Source: Zingiber officinale
Lineage: Eukaryota > Streptophyta > Magnoliopsida > Zingiberales > Zingiberaceae
Assembly (NCBI RefSeq): GCF_018446385.1
Contig: NC_055987.1
Span: forward strand, 12,423,705-12,487,704
Length of the DNA stretch: 64,000 nt
Reading direction: 5' to 3'
The notes beneath the pieces were generated by a model. The model worked only from the letters and a program-made list of their open reading frames with translations. It was not told the origin of the DNA and ran no database searches. Shown one piece after another: positions 33,509-46,091 of this stretch. The stretch's first letter is position 1. Every line of letters starts with the position of its first letter. Position numbers and translations under genes: made by a program.

Positions 33509-35275
33509 TGATAACCATGATTTTACTGCATTATTTTGATTCATATATGCATGGTTTGATGTTGATTTTATAGGTTTAAATCATGGTTACATCACATTTT
33601 GTGCATAGTGTGTATTTTTGGACTTAATTGCAAATTATCTTATTTTTGTGCTATTTGATGCTAATATTTGGTTCTTATTTTGTAGGCATCAAAGGATCTT
33701 AGATTTGGATCTATTTGGACCGAAATTGGGCTCAAATCGGAATTTAAACGAGAAGATCAAGCTTTGGGTTGATTTGGGCCGTTCATCAAGAATAGGAGAG
33801 ATCTGAACCATCTGTTGAAGATCTGGCCGATCCAACCTAATGGGGAGCAGATCTGAGCCATTGATGAAGATCCAAAAGTTTTGATCCAGATCGGAGTTCA
33901 TCTAGCCATTGATCCAGCCCGACTTAATCTGGGCCGTTCAATGAAGACTGGGCCGATCTGGGCCATCCAGTGATGATCTGATCGATCCAACCTACAGGAG
34001 GGTAGATCCAGACCCTAGATCAACATCAGTACCTTCGGATCAGATTTTGGATAAACTTTCACCGTTGATTTAGCTCCAAATTAATCCCAGCCGTCCGTTC
34101 AGATCCAGATCTGATTCAAAACAGAAGCTACAGTACCCAGCTTCCTTCGTCAATCTCTCCACGCACAGCAGCTTCGTCCCACGGCGAGCTTTTGCCGGGA
34201 TTTCGATCCCTTTCCTTCTCCAATTCATTTCCCGAGCTTCTACCTTGGTGGAAGACTTCTTAGCAGCTCATCCCGATCATCTGAAGCCTCCGGCGGGTGT
34301 TCCCTCCGGCGAATTCTGCGTTTCTGTCCTTCTCTGTTCCTGCGCCGATTTGGAGGTGGTCTTCCAATCGGCGACTCCGATTCCCATCAGCGACGTTCGG
34401 CGGTGGTCCTCCGACGTTCCTGAGCTCCATCCGACATCACACCACCATTCATAGCATCATTCCAGATTCAGAGTTGGGAGGTTGCAGAAATCCAGATTTT
34501 CGGCCATTCTTGGGGTTTTGGGTTGTTTTAGCTCGCCGGGGGTGGTCCGTCGGTGTAGCTGAGCATTCCTTGAGCTGATACGCTGTAGAGATGCTCCACT
34601 GAGGTCCAAAGTTGGGTGGTCTCAACTTTGGCACTCTTGTGTGACGGCTAGAGTGTGAAGTTTGGTGAGATTGGTTGTGAGTTGGATTGGTTAGGGTTTT
34701 ATTTCATTTTGTTATTGTTTTTACAGCTTAGAACAGATTCCTTTATGTTTGTTATGTTTTTATGCAAGTAATTTAGTATTTCATTACCTTGTTGAAGCTT
34801 AATTGTGTTTAATTTGTGCTTGGTTAATTGTTTAGAGTTTAAGTACATAGTTAGGGTTTACATCTTGTTTTAGATCAGATTTACTTGAGTCTTTTATTTC
34901 AATCTTCGTTTGATGTGTGTTGATGATTTAATTATAATGTAGGGTGACAATGCATTATGGTTTGATTGTTGGCACACAAGTAGATTTCATTTGTTTAGGT
35001 TTCACTCTTATGCTTTAGATTAATTTCTTTACTGCTGTGTTTCACTTTTGTTAGATTTAGATTCAAAGCATTTAAAACCCCCAACTCCAATTTTATATCG
35101 AAAACCCCAAAAATAGGAATAAAAAGACAATCCTAAATTACATTCTACCGTTGGTTCCTCGGATCGATCTTGGGCTCGTTACTACAACGTTATTGTGAAA
35201 TTAAGGGGTTCAGTGAAGATTACATTATTAATTTGATAAGCCCTTTCGTGACACATCAGTATTTTGTGCTTATTA
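33509..35275 (+). mobile_element. Ty3/gypsy Tat-like solo LTR, TSD atagt
   Basis: Flanked by atagt (33,504-33,508 and 35,276-35,280). Its removal restores a block that is continuous in element C (gatgatagta..gttaggga at about 49,803). The insert begins tgataaccatgattttac. Near its end it has accgttggttcctcggatcg and tttcgtgacacatca, a phrase order I associate with the 3' end of Tat/Retand LTRs just before the primer site. It does not end in the usual CA at the TSD border, so the last 17 bases may be extra or diverged. Family assignment is moderate; the insertion itself is well supported. Confidence 0.7.
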
Positions 35276-35639
35276 ATAGTACGTTAGGGATGCTTGGGCA
35301 TCGCATGTCTAAGAAGATATGACTTCGACCTGGTGCATTTGGCCAAGTGGAATTGACCGAAGCTACCCTTAAATGGATCATAACCAGTTAGACCAAGGTT
35401 TAGTATTAAGTTCAACGGGTAGGACTATTTGGAAACCTCGAAGGCATGGTTACTTTAATAAGTTCCTTGTGACTCACCATAGCCCAGAAGTTTATCCAAA
35501 GAATGCTTACTTGTTGAACCCAAAGCTAAACCTGAATCTAATACAAAGTTAAACATAACCCTAAAATTGAACCTCAATTCATCTCACAAAAATTATAGGA
35601 TTCCCTGATTGAAAATTTAGATCGGGTGAGATGACTAAG

Positions 35640-36540
35640 GAATTTAAAATTCAAATTCAAATTTAAATTCGTAATTAATATTATGTCTTTTAAAAAAAAA
35701 TTATTTTAAAAATGTTTTAAAACTTAATTTCAAAATTCCTTTAAAAATCTTTTAAAAATTATTTTCTTTTAAAAAATGTTTTAAAACTTAATTCCTTTAA
35801 AAATCTTTTAAAAATTATTTTTTTTAAAAATGTTTTAAAACTTAATTCCTTTAAAAATCTTTTAAAAACTTATTTTAAAAATGTTTTAAAACTTAATTCC
35901 TTTAAAAATCTTAAAAACTTTTTAAAAATGTTTTCAAAATCTTTTTAAAACTTAATTTCAAAATTCCTTTAAAAATCATTTAAAAAAATGTATTAAAACT
36001 TAATTTCAAAATTCCTTTAAAAATATTTTTAAAATTAATTTCAAAATTCTTTTAAAACTTAATTTCAAAATTCCTTTAAAAATATTTTTAAAATTAATTT
36101 CAAAATTCTTTTAAAACTTAATTTCAAAATTCCTTTAAAAATCTTAAAAACTTTTTAAAAATGTTTTCAAAATCTTTTTAAAACTTAATTTCAAAATCTT
36201 TTTAAAACTTAATTTCAAAATTCCTTTAAAAATCTTTTAAAAATTAATTTCAAAATTGTTTTAAAACTTAATTTCAAAATTCTTTTAAAACTTAATTTCA
36301 AAATCATTTTAAAACTTAATTTCAAAATCATTTTAAAACCTAATTTATAAATCATTTAAAACTTGTTTAAAATCATTTTTTAAATTTAATTAACCTAAAA
36401 TTATTTTCAAAATTAATTAACTTTAAAATTATTTTCAAATCAAATTAACCTAAAGTTATTTTCAAAATTAATTAATCAAATCATTGTTAAAATTAATTAA
36501 CTTAAATGATTAACTTAAAACTTTCTTCAAAACTTTTCAA
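35640..36540 (+). repeat. AT-rich tandem spacer between gag and pol of element A
   Basis: About 900 bases built of ttttaaaacttaatttcaaa and attcctttaaaaatctt words in irregular tandem, ending just before pol. Element C has a similar spacer at 50,260-50,835. Confidence 0.9.
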
Positions 36541-36683
36541 AACGTTAATTAAACATCTCAACCATAGGATCAATTGATTGCTAACTTAGATTGGCTGAGA
36601 TAGAAAAACTAAGGAGTCTACTTCATTTAAGCTATCTTTGAATCCATTAAATGAAACCAATTCAACTACTTCATGTGTAGGAA

Positions 36684-39600
36684 TTGGATCAATGGATGTT
36701 GGATAGTGGATGTTCCAGACACATGACTGGAGATAAGTTGAAGTTTACTAAACTCAAATACAAGAACTTAGGATCGGTTGCATTCGGCAACGACGGTAAA
36801 CTGAAAGTAATCGAAAAAGGTAATATTGAACTTAGTTCTGACTTCATTATTCGAAATGTGTTATTGGTTGAAAATTTTAACTTTAATTTACTAAGTATAA
36901 GTCAATTGTGTGATAGTGGATACTTAGTCAATTTTGACAAATCTGGGTGTTTAGTTAAAAACATCGAAAACCCTGAAATCAGACTTAAGGGACTTAGAAA
37001 AAATAACATTTACACAATTGACCTATCACTATCCTCAATAAAGTGTCTCATGACACAACAAGAGGAAACCCAACTGTGGCACAGAAGACTGGGTCACACT
37101 TACATTAGACTCATTTCTAAAATGAGTCAAAATAGCCTAGTTAGAGGTTTGCCAAAATTAAAATTCATTGAAAACTCAATCTGTAATGCTTGTCAACAAG
37201 GAAAACAAACCAAATCAACACACAAGTCAACGAATCTAGAAAGAACTAACTCTGTGCTTGAGCTCCTTCACCTTGACCTATTTGATTCACATGGAGCCAA
37301 GTCACTAAGCAAGAACCAGTATTGCTTAGTTATAATTGATGACTACCCTAGATTCACATGGGTAAAATTTCTAAAAACAAAAGATGAAACCTTTGAAATA
37401 TTTAGTAATTTCTACAAATTAACAGAAAATGAAAAAGATACTAAAATTAAATGTATCAGAAGTGATCACGGGGGGGGGGGGGATTTGAAAATCATAAGTT
37501 TACCCAATTTTGTAAAATAAATGGATACCAACATGAATTTTCATGTCCTAGAACCCCCCAACAAAATGGTCTAGTGGAACGTAAAAATAGAACACTACAA
37601 GAAGACGCTAGGACTATGTTAAACGAATATAATTTAAATCATCAATTTTGGGCTGAAGCAATAAATACTGCAAATTATATTCAAAATAGAATTTTAATTA
37701 ACAAACCTCACAATAAAACACCTTATGAACTTTACTACCATAAAATTCCCAACCTAAACTATTTAAAAGTATTTGGTTGTAAAGTTCACATTTTAAATAC
37801 TAAAGATTACTTAGGAAAATTTACACCCAAGTCTAACCAAGGAATATTCTTGGGATACTCCTCAACCAGTAGGGCCTTTAGAGTATATAATCAAAATACC
37901 TTGAAAGTTGAAGAAACAACTAATGTAATCTTTGATGAAGAAAACAACCTACCTAATGAAAATATTGACATCAATCCAAGAGCTATAGAAGATGATGAAA
38001 TCCAACCTAACCTTAATAAACCAGAAGAATCAGTTTCTGACCCACACATAAGACCAACTAGAGTAAGTACCTCTCACCCACCTGACCAAATTTTAGGTGA
38101 CCCAAACCTAGGAGTCAGAACTAGATCCTCCTATAGAAACCTTAGTCAGATTGCCCTTATTTCTAAAATTGAACCTAAGACTATAGAAGAAGCCCTACCT
38201 GACCCAGACTGGATCATTGCAATGCAGGAAGAGTTAGCACAATTTGAGAGAAACCAAGTCTGGGACCTTGTACCTAAACCCATAGATAAATCAATAATAG
38301 ACACTAAATGAGTTTTTAGAAACAAGTTGGATGATCAGGGTGATATAATAAGAAACAAAGCTAGACTAGTAGCCAAAGGGTTTAGTCAAGTTGAAGGCTT
38401 AGACTATGATGAAACCTATGCACCAGTAGCTAGACTCGAATCTATTAGGATGTTATTAGCCTATGCAGCACATAAAGGGTTTAGGTTATACCAAATGGAT
38501 GTTAAGTCAGTCTTTTTAAATGGGTTTATCAAAGAAGAAGTTTATGTAAGCCAATCCCCAGGATTTGAAGACTTAGACTACCCAAACCATGTATTTAAAC
38601 TAAAAAAGGCTTTATATGGACTAAAACAAGCCCCTAGGGCATGGTATGAAAGATTATCTAATTACTTAATATCCAAATGCTTTAACCAAGGACAAATAGA
38701 TCCGACTCTATTTGTAAAAACTATAGAAAAAGACATCTTCATAGCCCAAATCTATGTTGACGATATAATTTTTGGCTCAACTAACTCTAAATTTTTAAAA
38801 GAATTCGTTAGATTAATGGAAAATGAATTTGAAATGAGTATAGTTGGGGAACTCAACTTTTTCTTAGGCTTACAAATAAAACAAACCAAAGATGGAATTT
38901 ACATTTATCAAACTAAATATGCTAAGGAGTTAATTAAAAAATTCTGCATGGAAAATTTAAAAATAATAAACACTCCAATGGCAACCAACATCAACATTGA
39001 CTCTGACACAGAAGGAAAACCAGTAGATCCAAAGTACTATAGGAGTGCCATAGGTAGCTTACTTTACCTAACTGCAAGCCGACCCGATATATTGTTTGCA
39101 GTAGGTATGTGCGCAAGATACCAATCCTATGCAAAAGAGTCACACCTAACATATGTTAAAAGAATACTTAGATACATTAAAGGTACTCTAAATGTAGGAC
39201 TTTGGTATCCTAGAACTTGCACCTTTGACCTTTTTGGCTATTCTGATTCGGACTATGCCAGGTACAAATTAGACAGGAAATGTACAAGTGGTAGCTGCCA
39301 AATTCTAGGTCAATGCCTAGTAAGTTGGTCAAGCAGAAAGCAACACTGTGTTGCTTTATCTACTACAGAAGCTGAATACATAGCCCTAGGAGAATGTGCA
39401 TCTCAACTGTTGTGGATGATGCATAAATTAAAAGACTATCAACTAGAATATAAAAATACAAAAATCTTTATTGATAATATCAGCTCAATTAATCTGACCA
39501 AAAATCCTATTCACCATTCTAGGACTAAACACATAGAGGTAAAACTCCATTTTGTAAGGGATCACGTAGCTAAGGGTGAAATTGCACTCAATAATGTTGA

Positions 39601-39697
39601 GTCCAAATCAAACCTAGCTGACATTTTCACAAAATCCTTACCTGAACTTGAGTTCAGCGCACTTAGAAGGCAAATAGGAATGTGTTGGGTGGAATAG
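36684..39697 (+). pseudogene. Element A pol: protease, integrase, RT, RNase H (two lesions)
   Basis: Protease is near the start (WMLDSGCSRHMTGD, active-site DSG). Integrase has the HxxH-CxxC finger (WHRRLGHTYIRL..., CNACQQGKQ), first Asp in LHLDLFD, second Asp in IRSDHG, and Glu in NGLVERKNRT. The RT has [46 protein letters not shown] and the catalytic YVDDIIFGS. RNase H has [21 protein letters not shown] and [15 protein letters not shown]. Lesions: a 13-G run at 37,470-37,482 shifts the frame inside the integrase just after the second Asp, and tgg is tga at 38,309-38,311 at the start of RT. Otherwise the three segments (36,684-37,520, 37,574-38,311, 38,327-39,697) are open, so the element died recently. 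Confidence 0.92.
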
Positions 39698-41136
39698 GTG
39701 TTCCTTTTTTAATCATCTTGCTTTTACGTGTGTTTTCAAATTCTAAGAAAAATAGTTTTCAAAATTCCAATTTATTAGATTTTTCAAAAGTTGGACTTAG
39801 CCTAGGCTCTACCTTAGATATCCTGTTCCCCTAGATTTAAGCCAGAGCATCTCACAAACACCTAGGTATACCTTGATTGTGTTTGAAAAACATAGAATGA
39901 CGTGAGATGCATAGGGTACAGCCTAGACTCAAGAATGCTTATATCTGTGCATCAATATGAGTCTGGGCGTTAAACACGTAATATACATCAATCAAGTCAA
40001 GTTTTCCAGCTCTAGTCAAATCTATCTGGACCAAATTGACTTAACTTGACTAACTAAGTAAAAGCTATTTCCCTCTAGGCAATCAGCAAGTAGCTAAAGG
40101 TTGGACTGTTGGAAAAGGATACTCAGTTTTCAGGTTAAGCATGTTTAATCTTTAGGGCTCTGATACCTCTTAAAGTAAAACTAGATAATTTGAAATCTAT
40201 TAAACTTGACTCATGCTTGGACTTAAGGACCAACTGACTTTGAATAAATAACCTAAACCAAATTTTTAGCTACTCCACTCCCTCCTTGTCCTAAAATTTA
40301 ACAAGTATTGTTCAAAATTAAGTATCGTTTATAATTAAGCTAAGTTTTTTAACCTAAGCTATAGTTTTCAAAATCCAATACTTGCAAAAAGCTTAGCTAA
40401 GTTCCAATTTTTATTTACATAGCCATTTTTAAAACTTAGCCCACTTTGAAATCTAACTTTGTAAAGCATAGTTTTCCTAAGTAAAGCATAGTTTTCCTAA
40501 GTATCAAAAATTTCTACTAAGTAAAGAGCGACTTCAAAGATGTTTTCTCAAAAATCAGTTGGCTCCAAATATTTCTCTAAACAAATTTTCAAAATATAAA
40601 CAAGTACTTCTCTACGTATAGTTTTACTAGCTTTTCAACTTAGTTAAAGACTATCAAAAGGTTCCACCTTCTAGTGGTTTTATGATTTTAACTAAGTTTC
40701 CAAAGGGCTAACATCATCCTTTAAAATCAACCCTTAGATCTTTATTTCACTTAGCTAAAAGGTAAGAAAAGAAAATGTTAAGTGTTATCAAAGTCTTGTT
40801 ATCCCTCTTTAAAAATCGAATGACTATTTTGATTATTTTTGATATATGGCAAAGGGGGAGAGTAGCAAATTCAAATAATAGCAAATTCAAAAATTCAAGT
40901 AAATTCAAAAAATACTCAAATAATTATCAAATTCAAATTTAAAATAATGAATAACAAAATATTAAAGGGGGAGTAACAGTTAAGGGGGAGTCCAAACTTG
41001 ATGCTATGGTTTAAATTCGTGCAGTTTACTTTAGCAAAATATTCATTGATGCTAAGCCTGCTTTAAATGTTTTCATTTGCATCTATTCTTTATTTGATAT
41101 CTGTTTACTTAACTTTGAATTTGAGTTGCCATAATC
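39698..41136 (+). other. Element A post-pol non-coding region
   Basis: No long frame, so no env-like gene remains. The stretch from about 39,790 to 40,140 is similar to 52,730-53,060 in element C (shared gtgagatgcata, agtctgggcgttaaa, atatacatcaatcaagtcaa-type phrases). It is followed by AT-rich sequence with two gggggag runs before the polypurine tract. Confidence 0.7.
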
Positions 41137-41149
41137 AAAAAGGGGGAGA
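41137..41149 (+). other. Element A polypurine tract
   Basis: aaaaagggggaga ends one base before the 3' LTR, the expected plus-strand primer site. Confidence 0.85.
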
Positions 41150-41150
41150 T

Positions 41151-42415
41151 TGTTGGTGCGGGAAGCATCCGACGATCGAACTCATGTTTTGATAATGGCA
41201 AAGGATTCAAAGTTAAGGTGTTTAGTGATCTAACAAGTCTGCTTGAGTATTTCAGGAAAGTCCTAGCTGCGGTTAGGTAAAGGGAAAACCCTAGGGGGTG
41301 GTAACCCTATGTCATAGGGGGTGGTAACCCTATCCGAAAAGTCTTGGCAGGTCGATGGCTTCAGGCAAAAGTCCTAGGGGGTGGTAACCCTAGGTGAAAA
41401 GTTCTGGTGTCGCGAACCAGGTGAAAGACTGGACTAGCCGGGAAGCGGATGTCCAACAGAAAGTCCGGAAGCGTCAAGTGCTGAGCAAAAGTCCAGTCAA
41501 TCTGGAGGATCGCACTGGCAACAGGTAAATCTCCTGAGTGGAGTAGGTGAGGGCGCGTTCCCCGTAGAGGGAACAGTAGGCGTTGGGTCGACCTAGGGTT
41601 TCCGGTAGGAAATCCGAAGTCAGACCCGGACAGTCCGGAGACTGTCATAATATTCTTTATCATATTCGTACTGTTGTTGTATGCTAACTTTGTGCTGCAG
41701 GGTGTTTTTGTGATTAACATATCTTGTAGGGACCAAAGTGCACAATTATCCTCGGATGAACAGTGTCCAAGGTGCCTCCATGGAGTTTGGAGGCGCCTCG
41801 GGTGCAAAACCTGATCTGGCTGCGAAACCAGCTTGGAGGCGCCTTGGAGGAAGCCAAGGCGCCTTGGACAGAAGCCTGAAGGCGCCTTGAAGGGCGTTGA
41901 AGGCGCCTTTAAGTCGCAGCAATCAAAGGCTTATCGCAGCGAACTGATCGGGATAGAATTCAGCTTCAAGGCGCCTTGGAGCTTGTTTAAGGCGCCTTGA
42001 ACACTGTATAAAAGCAGGGGTCGAGGCAACAGCTAAAACAATAATTTACAAGCTTTCCTTCTGCTGTGTGTTGCTCAAGAGTTGATTCTAAAGTGCTGTT
42101 GCAGTCGCCGACGACCTGAAGCTTCATTTATTATTATTCTACTGTCGGCATTATTTCAATTTCAGTTGTACTTATTTCTACTTGTACTTATTCACGATAT
42201 TTTAGTTGTTGCCCACGGAAAGCGATCAAGGATCGCGGGTCTTCGAGTAAGAGTTGATCTAGGCTCTGAACGAAGTAAACGACCGTGTTCTTGTGTGTTT
42301 GTTTCTTTTTTTATTCCGCTGCTTTAATTACTCGACGAACGTTTTACGATTCCGATAATCGAACGAAATAGCCGCGAGCGCTATTCACCCCCCTCTAGCG
42401 CTTCTCGATCCAACA
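41151..42415 (+). mobile_element. Element A 3' LTR
   Basis: Runs from tgttggtgcgggaagcatcc to gcgcttctcgatccaaca (TG...CA, 1265 bp). A TATA box (tataaaa, 42,007-42,013) lies about 400 bases before the end. The U3 part holds many ggcgcc-centred phrases (aaggcgccttgga). Frames seen inside are not genes. Confidence 0.9.
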
Positions 42416-42901
42416 GAAGGTGCCTTAAGACTTGTTGAAGGTGCCTCCAAGGTGGAGGCGCCTCCAACAAGCTTTAAGGCGCCTCCAAGATGGAGGCGCC
42501 TCTAGTACTTGTTGAGGGCACTTTGAGCTTGTTTTCCAGCTTGTTTTTCCTTCACTTTGACTTCCGAAACTCTGTTCTTTTGGGTGATTGCGGCCAATCG
42601 GAATAGGGCTCACCCGAGCCCAATTCCCGGCCTTCTCCTCGAGCAGGCTTCCGTCCGGCTTCTCGTCCCTCGAACGCCACGCACGTTCTTCTCGCTCAAC
42701 CGGAGTACTCTTCCACAGCTCTCTCGTCCTTCGGACGCACCAAGCCTGTCGACTCCTTTCCCGTGCCGTCCTTCTCGCTAGCTGCGTCTTCCGCTCGACT
42801 TCCTGCGCTCCTAAGTTTCTGCACACTTAGACACAGGGATCAAACACAGCAGGACCTTACCAACTTGGTTGATCACATCAAAACTACCACGGGGTCCAAC
42901 A
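42416..42901 (-). mobile_element. Element B 3' LTR (inner 486 bp only)
   Basis: Collinear and about 95% alike by eye with 45,606-46,091 (accaacttggttgatcacat, ggggtccaaca end). The remaining 460 bp expected on the left are displaced or lost beyond element A. Confidence 0.88.
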
Positions 42902-42916
42902 ATTTTCCCCTTTTTG
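42902..42916 (-). other. Element B polypurine tract
   Basis: On the minus strand catcaaaaaggggaaaat directly precedes the tgttggacccc LTR start. Confidence 0.8.
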
Positions 42917-43763
42917 ATGTGAATTAACCCAAGTTCAAGTTAGGGTAAAAACAGACACAAAAAGTAATTTTAAAGAAAAATTACTAAACCAGCATGTTTA
43001 AGCATAAGTTTTGCAATAAATAAAATTACAACACATTTTAGAAAAAATATTAAAATTTTAAACATTCTAACTAAGTTTTTAGAAAAAATATTAAAATTTT
43101 AAACATTCTAACTCCCCCTTAACTTGTTCATATCTCCTTAACTTGTAACCTTTGTCTCCCCCTTTGATCACAGCAAAAACGGGGTGATAACTCAAAAATA
43201 TTTTAGAAAAGAAATTTGGAACTTTAGATAAAATTTCTATTTTAAAAAAAAATTCTAAGTAAGAATGAGGTTTTTGAAAACAAAATTTCTAAGTCAAATA
43301 AATTTTTGAATATTCCAAAAAAAAAATTCAAGGAAAAATTAGGTTTTAAAAATAATTCTTAGTAAAAATAACTGAGATAAAAAATCTGTGACTTTTTCAC
43401 AATAATTTCTAAGTCAGAAACAATTTTTTAGAATTCTTCAAAAAATGTAAAAAAAACTTTCAAAGCATTATTTAATTCTTTTTTAATGTTTTTTTCAGAA
43501 AGTTAATTAAACATTTTCTTTCAATATTTTAGCTTCCAGGTCGTGGCGAGGTACTAGGCCTTCTTGGTTATTGGAGCAACAACCACTTCCTTAGACAAAG
43601 CTTCCATAAAGAATTTCAATGTTTAATTTTCTCACTGTAAGCTTTTAACTAAAAGAGAAATTTAAACTAGCAAAGATTTTGGAACCCAATAAAGGTTCCT
43701 TCCTACAGGGTTGGTCAAAAACTTAGGGGGTACATGATTTTTGGGCACTTTTCTAAGTTGACC

Positions 43764-45080
43764 CTAGTGTTTTCTAATGTACCAATTTAATTTTCCATAA
43801 ATTCTTAATTTTGATTTAGGAAATTTATTTAAGCATGCATCATGATATTTCAATTTCTCAATTTCTAATTTTAAACTTTCATTTTCTGATTTAAATTTAT
43901 CTAAGATATTATTTAATTCAGCGTTTTCTTTTTCTAATTGATCTAATTCTTTGGACAGAGACTTGATAAATTTAAAAGACTGAGTCGGGGTTAGATTGCG
44001 TACCTTACTTACCTGATCTGGTGACGCTCCCCCTTCACTGCTGCTTTCTTCTTCTGATGTTCCTCCCCCTTCATCGATGCTCATCTCTGAGCTAGACGTT
44101 TCTTCTAGCTGATGGTTGGCCATCAGTGCTATCCCCGAGAATTCTTCGACTTCTGATTCGGAGGACGACGAATCATCCCACGTGGCTTTTAGGTTGTGTT
44201 TGGGTCGAGCTGAATTCTTGCTCCTTTCCTTATCCTTCTGTTTGCTCTTCAATTTTGGGCAGTCCTCCTTGATATGCCCTTCTTTGTTACAGTTATAGCA
44301 ACGAATCATTCTTTTCTTTCAATGATGCCTCTGCGATCTAAACTTATTATTATTAAAAAATTTATTGAAGCGTTTTACCAGTAGTGCCGCTTTGGATTCG
44401 TCGACCGAGGCTTCTGAGTCAGAACCGTTTATTTTTTCCTTTAAGGCAATGTTTTCACTGGTCTTCTCCACTCCATTGGGCTTTGAAACTCGAGATTCGT
44501 GAAGTTCAAAAGTGGAAAACAATTGTTCTAAAGTACTTACCTCGAGGTCCTTAGAGATGTAGTACGCATCTACTAAGGAGGCCCATTCTGGAGTTCTGGG
44601 GAAGGCGTTGAGCGCGTACCGGATAGAGTCCCGGTTCGTTACCTCTTCTCCAAGATTGGTTAGTTGCATGATCAGCTCTTTGATCCTTGCTTGGAGCTGC
44701 GCTACCTTCTCGCCTTGGTTCATCCGGAGGTTCGTCAACTGGCTCCGGAGGATATCACGCCTCGCTAGCTTTGCTTCGGAGGTACCTTCGTGAAGCTCCA
44801 GGAATTTTTCCCAGAGATCTTTCACGGAGTCATAGCTTCCGATCCGATCCTGAGGCGGCAGAACGCTGAGTAGGTGGAACTCAGCCTTTCCGTTGGCGAC
44901 GAAATTTGCTTGCTCCTTTTTCTTCCAGGTGTTTTCCTCCTTATCTTTCGGAATTGCATAGCCATATTTCATTATTAAAAGAATGTCAAATTCAGTTTTA
45001 AAAAATACCTTCATTTTGCGCTTCCATGTGGCGAAGTCTCCGTCGAACTTCGGGGGATGGATGTTCGCTCAGACCATCAT
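43764..45080 (-). pseudogene. Element B gag
   Basis: The start at 45,080 (MMV) is followed by a tga as codon 4, then ANIHPPKFDGDFATWKRKMK, YDSVKDLWEKFLELHEGTSE, LRMNQGEKVAQLQARIKELI and SIRYALNAFPRTPEWASLVD, the DUF4219/UBN2 capsid core of copia gag. After NNNKFRSQRHH an in-frame tga (44,319-44,321) precedes the zinc knuckle CYNCNKEGHIKEDC, an acidic Ser/Glu-rich stretch and a coiled coil (LSKELDQLEKENAELNNILD...). The frame ends early (YIRKH-stop); a frameshifted remainder (VGRNLYWVPKS) follows. Everything is in one frame apart from the stops. Confidence 0.88.
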
Positions 45081-45128
45081 CTCGATCGTAGTGCTTCAGT
45101 TGGCGGTTAGTCCTTCTGAGGCGATCAG

Positions 45129-45140
45129 GCTCTGATACCA
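45129..45140 (-). other. Element B primer-binding site
   Basis: tggtatcagagc on the minus strand, two bases inside the 5' LTR, complementary to the 3' part of plant initiator tRNA-Met. Confidence 0.88.
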
Positions 45141-45142
45141 AT

Positions 45143-46091
45143 TGTAGGTGCAGCGGAGGTCAGCAAGAGGGGGGTGAATTGCTGAAAACAAAAATAAACT
45201 ATACCCTCCTCGTGCTTTCAACTCAATTAGTGCAATAGTAAATAAAGCAGTAAAGTAATAAAGCAGTAAAGTAATAAAGCAGTAAACGGAAAAGAAACAG
45301 AAATTTAACCTGGTTACAACCAAGGGGGTTGTTAATCCAGGGCAATGAGAAGCGCACTAAAAAGAATCTCCTTTACTGAAGGCGGAGAAGCCTTTTACAC
45401 TTTTGAAGCTTAGAACTATTGCTAGGAATGGCTACACAATTGATTGCTTGAGTTGTTTTGAATTCCTAGCTCTAGGGGCCTTTAAATAGCCTCTGGAAAT
45501 CTAATCTCGAGGGTCTAAGGTGCCTCCAATAGGGGTCCAAGGCGCCTCGAACTGAGTCCACGGATAAAACTTTATCCGCGCTCAAACGATCAAATTTTAC
45601 CAGTTGAAGGCGCCTTAAGACTTGTTGAAGGCGCCTCCAAGGTGGAGGTGCCTCCAACAAGCTTTAAGGCGCCTCCAAGATGGAGGTGCCTCCAGTACTT
45701 GTTGAGGGCGCCTTGAGCTTGTTTTCCAGCTTGTTTTTCCTTCACTTTAACTTCCGAAGCTCCGTTCTTTTGGGTGATTGCGGCCAACCGGAATAGGGCT
45801 CACCCGAGCCCAATTCCCGACCTTCTCCTCGAATAGGCTTCTGTCCGGCTTCTCGTCCCTCGAACGCCGCGCACGTTCTTCTCGCTCCACCGGAGTACTT
45901 TTCCGCAGCTCTCTCGTCCTTCGGACGCACCGAGCCCGTCGACTCCTTTCCCGTGCCGTCCTTCTCGCTAACTGCGTCTTCCGCTCGACTTCCTACGCTC
46001 CTAAGTTCCTGCACACTTACGCACAGGGATCAAACACAGCAGGACCTAACCAACTTGGTTGATCACATCAAAACTACCACGGGGTCCAACA
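45143..46091 (-). mobile_element. Element B 5' LTR
   Basis: Plus-strand limits are tgtaggtgcagcggaggtca and accacggggtccaaca (949 bp). It contains an 18-bp tandem (cagtaaagtaataaag, three units near 45,247-45,290) and ggcgcc phrases. It is the same family as the solo LTR at 57,459. Confidence 0.88.

Larger units (their letters stand above)
32735..42415 (+). mobile_element. SIRE/Maximus-like copia element A (5' truncated)
   Basis: In order: the C-terminal part of gag; an AT-rich spacer; a conserved non-coding block (broken by a Tat-like solo LTR); a second AT-rich spacer; full-length pol; a post-pol region with another conserved non-coding block; a polypurine tract; and a 1265-bp 3' LTR. The 5' LTR and most of gag are missing. 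It abuts the truncated LTR of element B at 42,416, which fits insertion of A into B. Confidence 0.85.
42416..46091 (-). mobile_element. Element B: gag-only SIRE-like element, minus strand
   Basis: Reading leftwards: 5' LTR (46,091-45,143), primer site, gag, a short non-coding stretch, polypurine tract and 3' LTR (42,901-42,416, truncated). The interior is only about 2.2 kb and has no pol, so it is a non-autonomous deletion derivative. Element A's 3' LTR adjoins the cut 3' LTR, which indicates A inserted into B. Confidence 0.87.

Noticed and set aside
39698-41136. Envelope-like gene after pol in element A
   Set aside because: SIRE relatives may have one, but this stretch has no long frame or membrane-spanning pattern.
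41361-42830. Several 70-150-residue frames in the LTR regions
   Set aside because: They overlap LTR sequence, repeat in other LTR copies with stops, and show no family.
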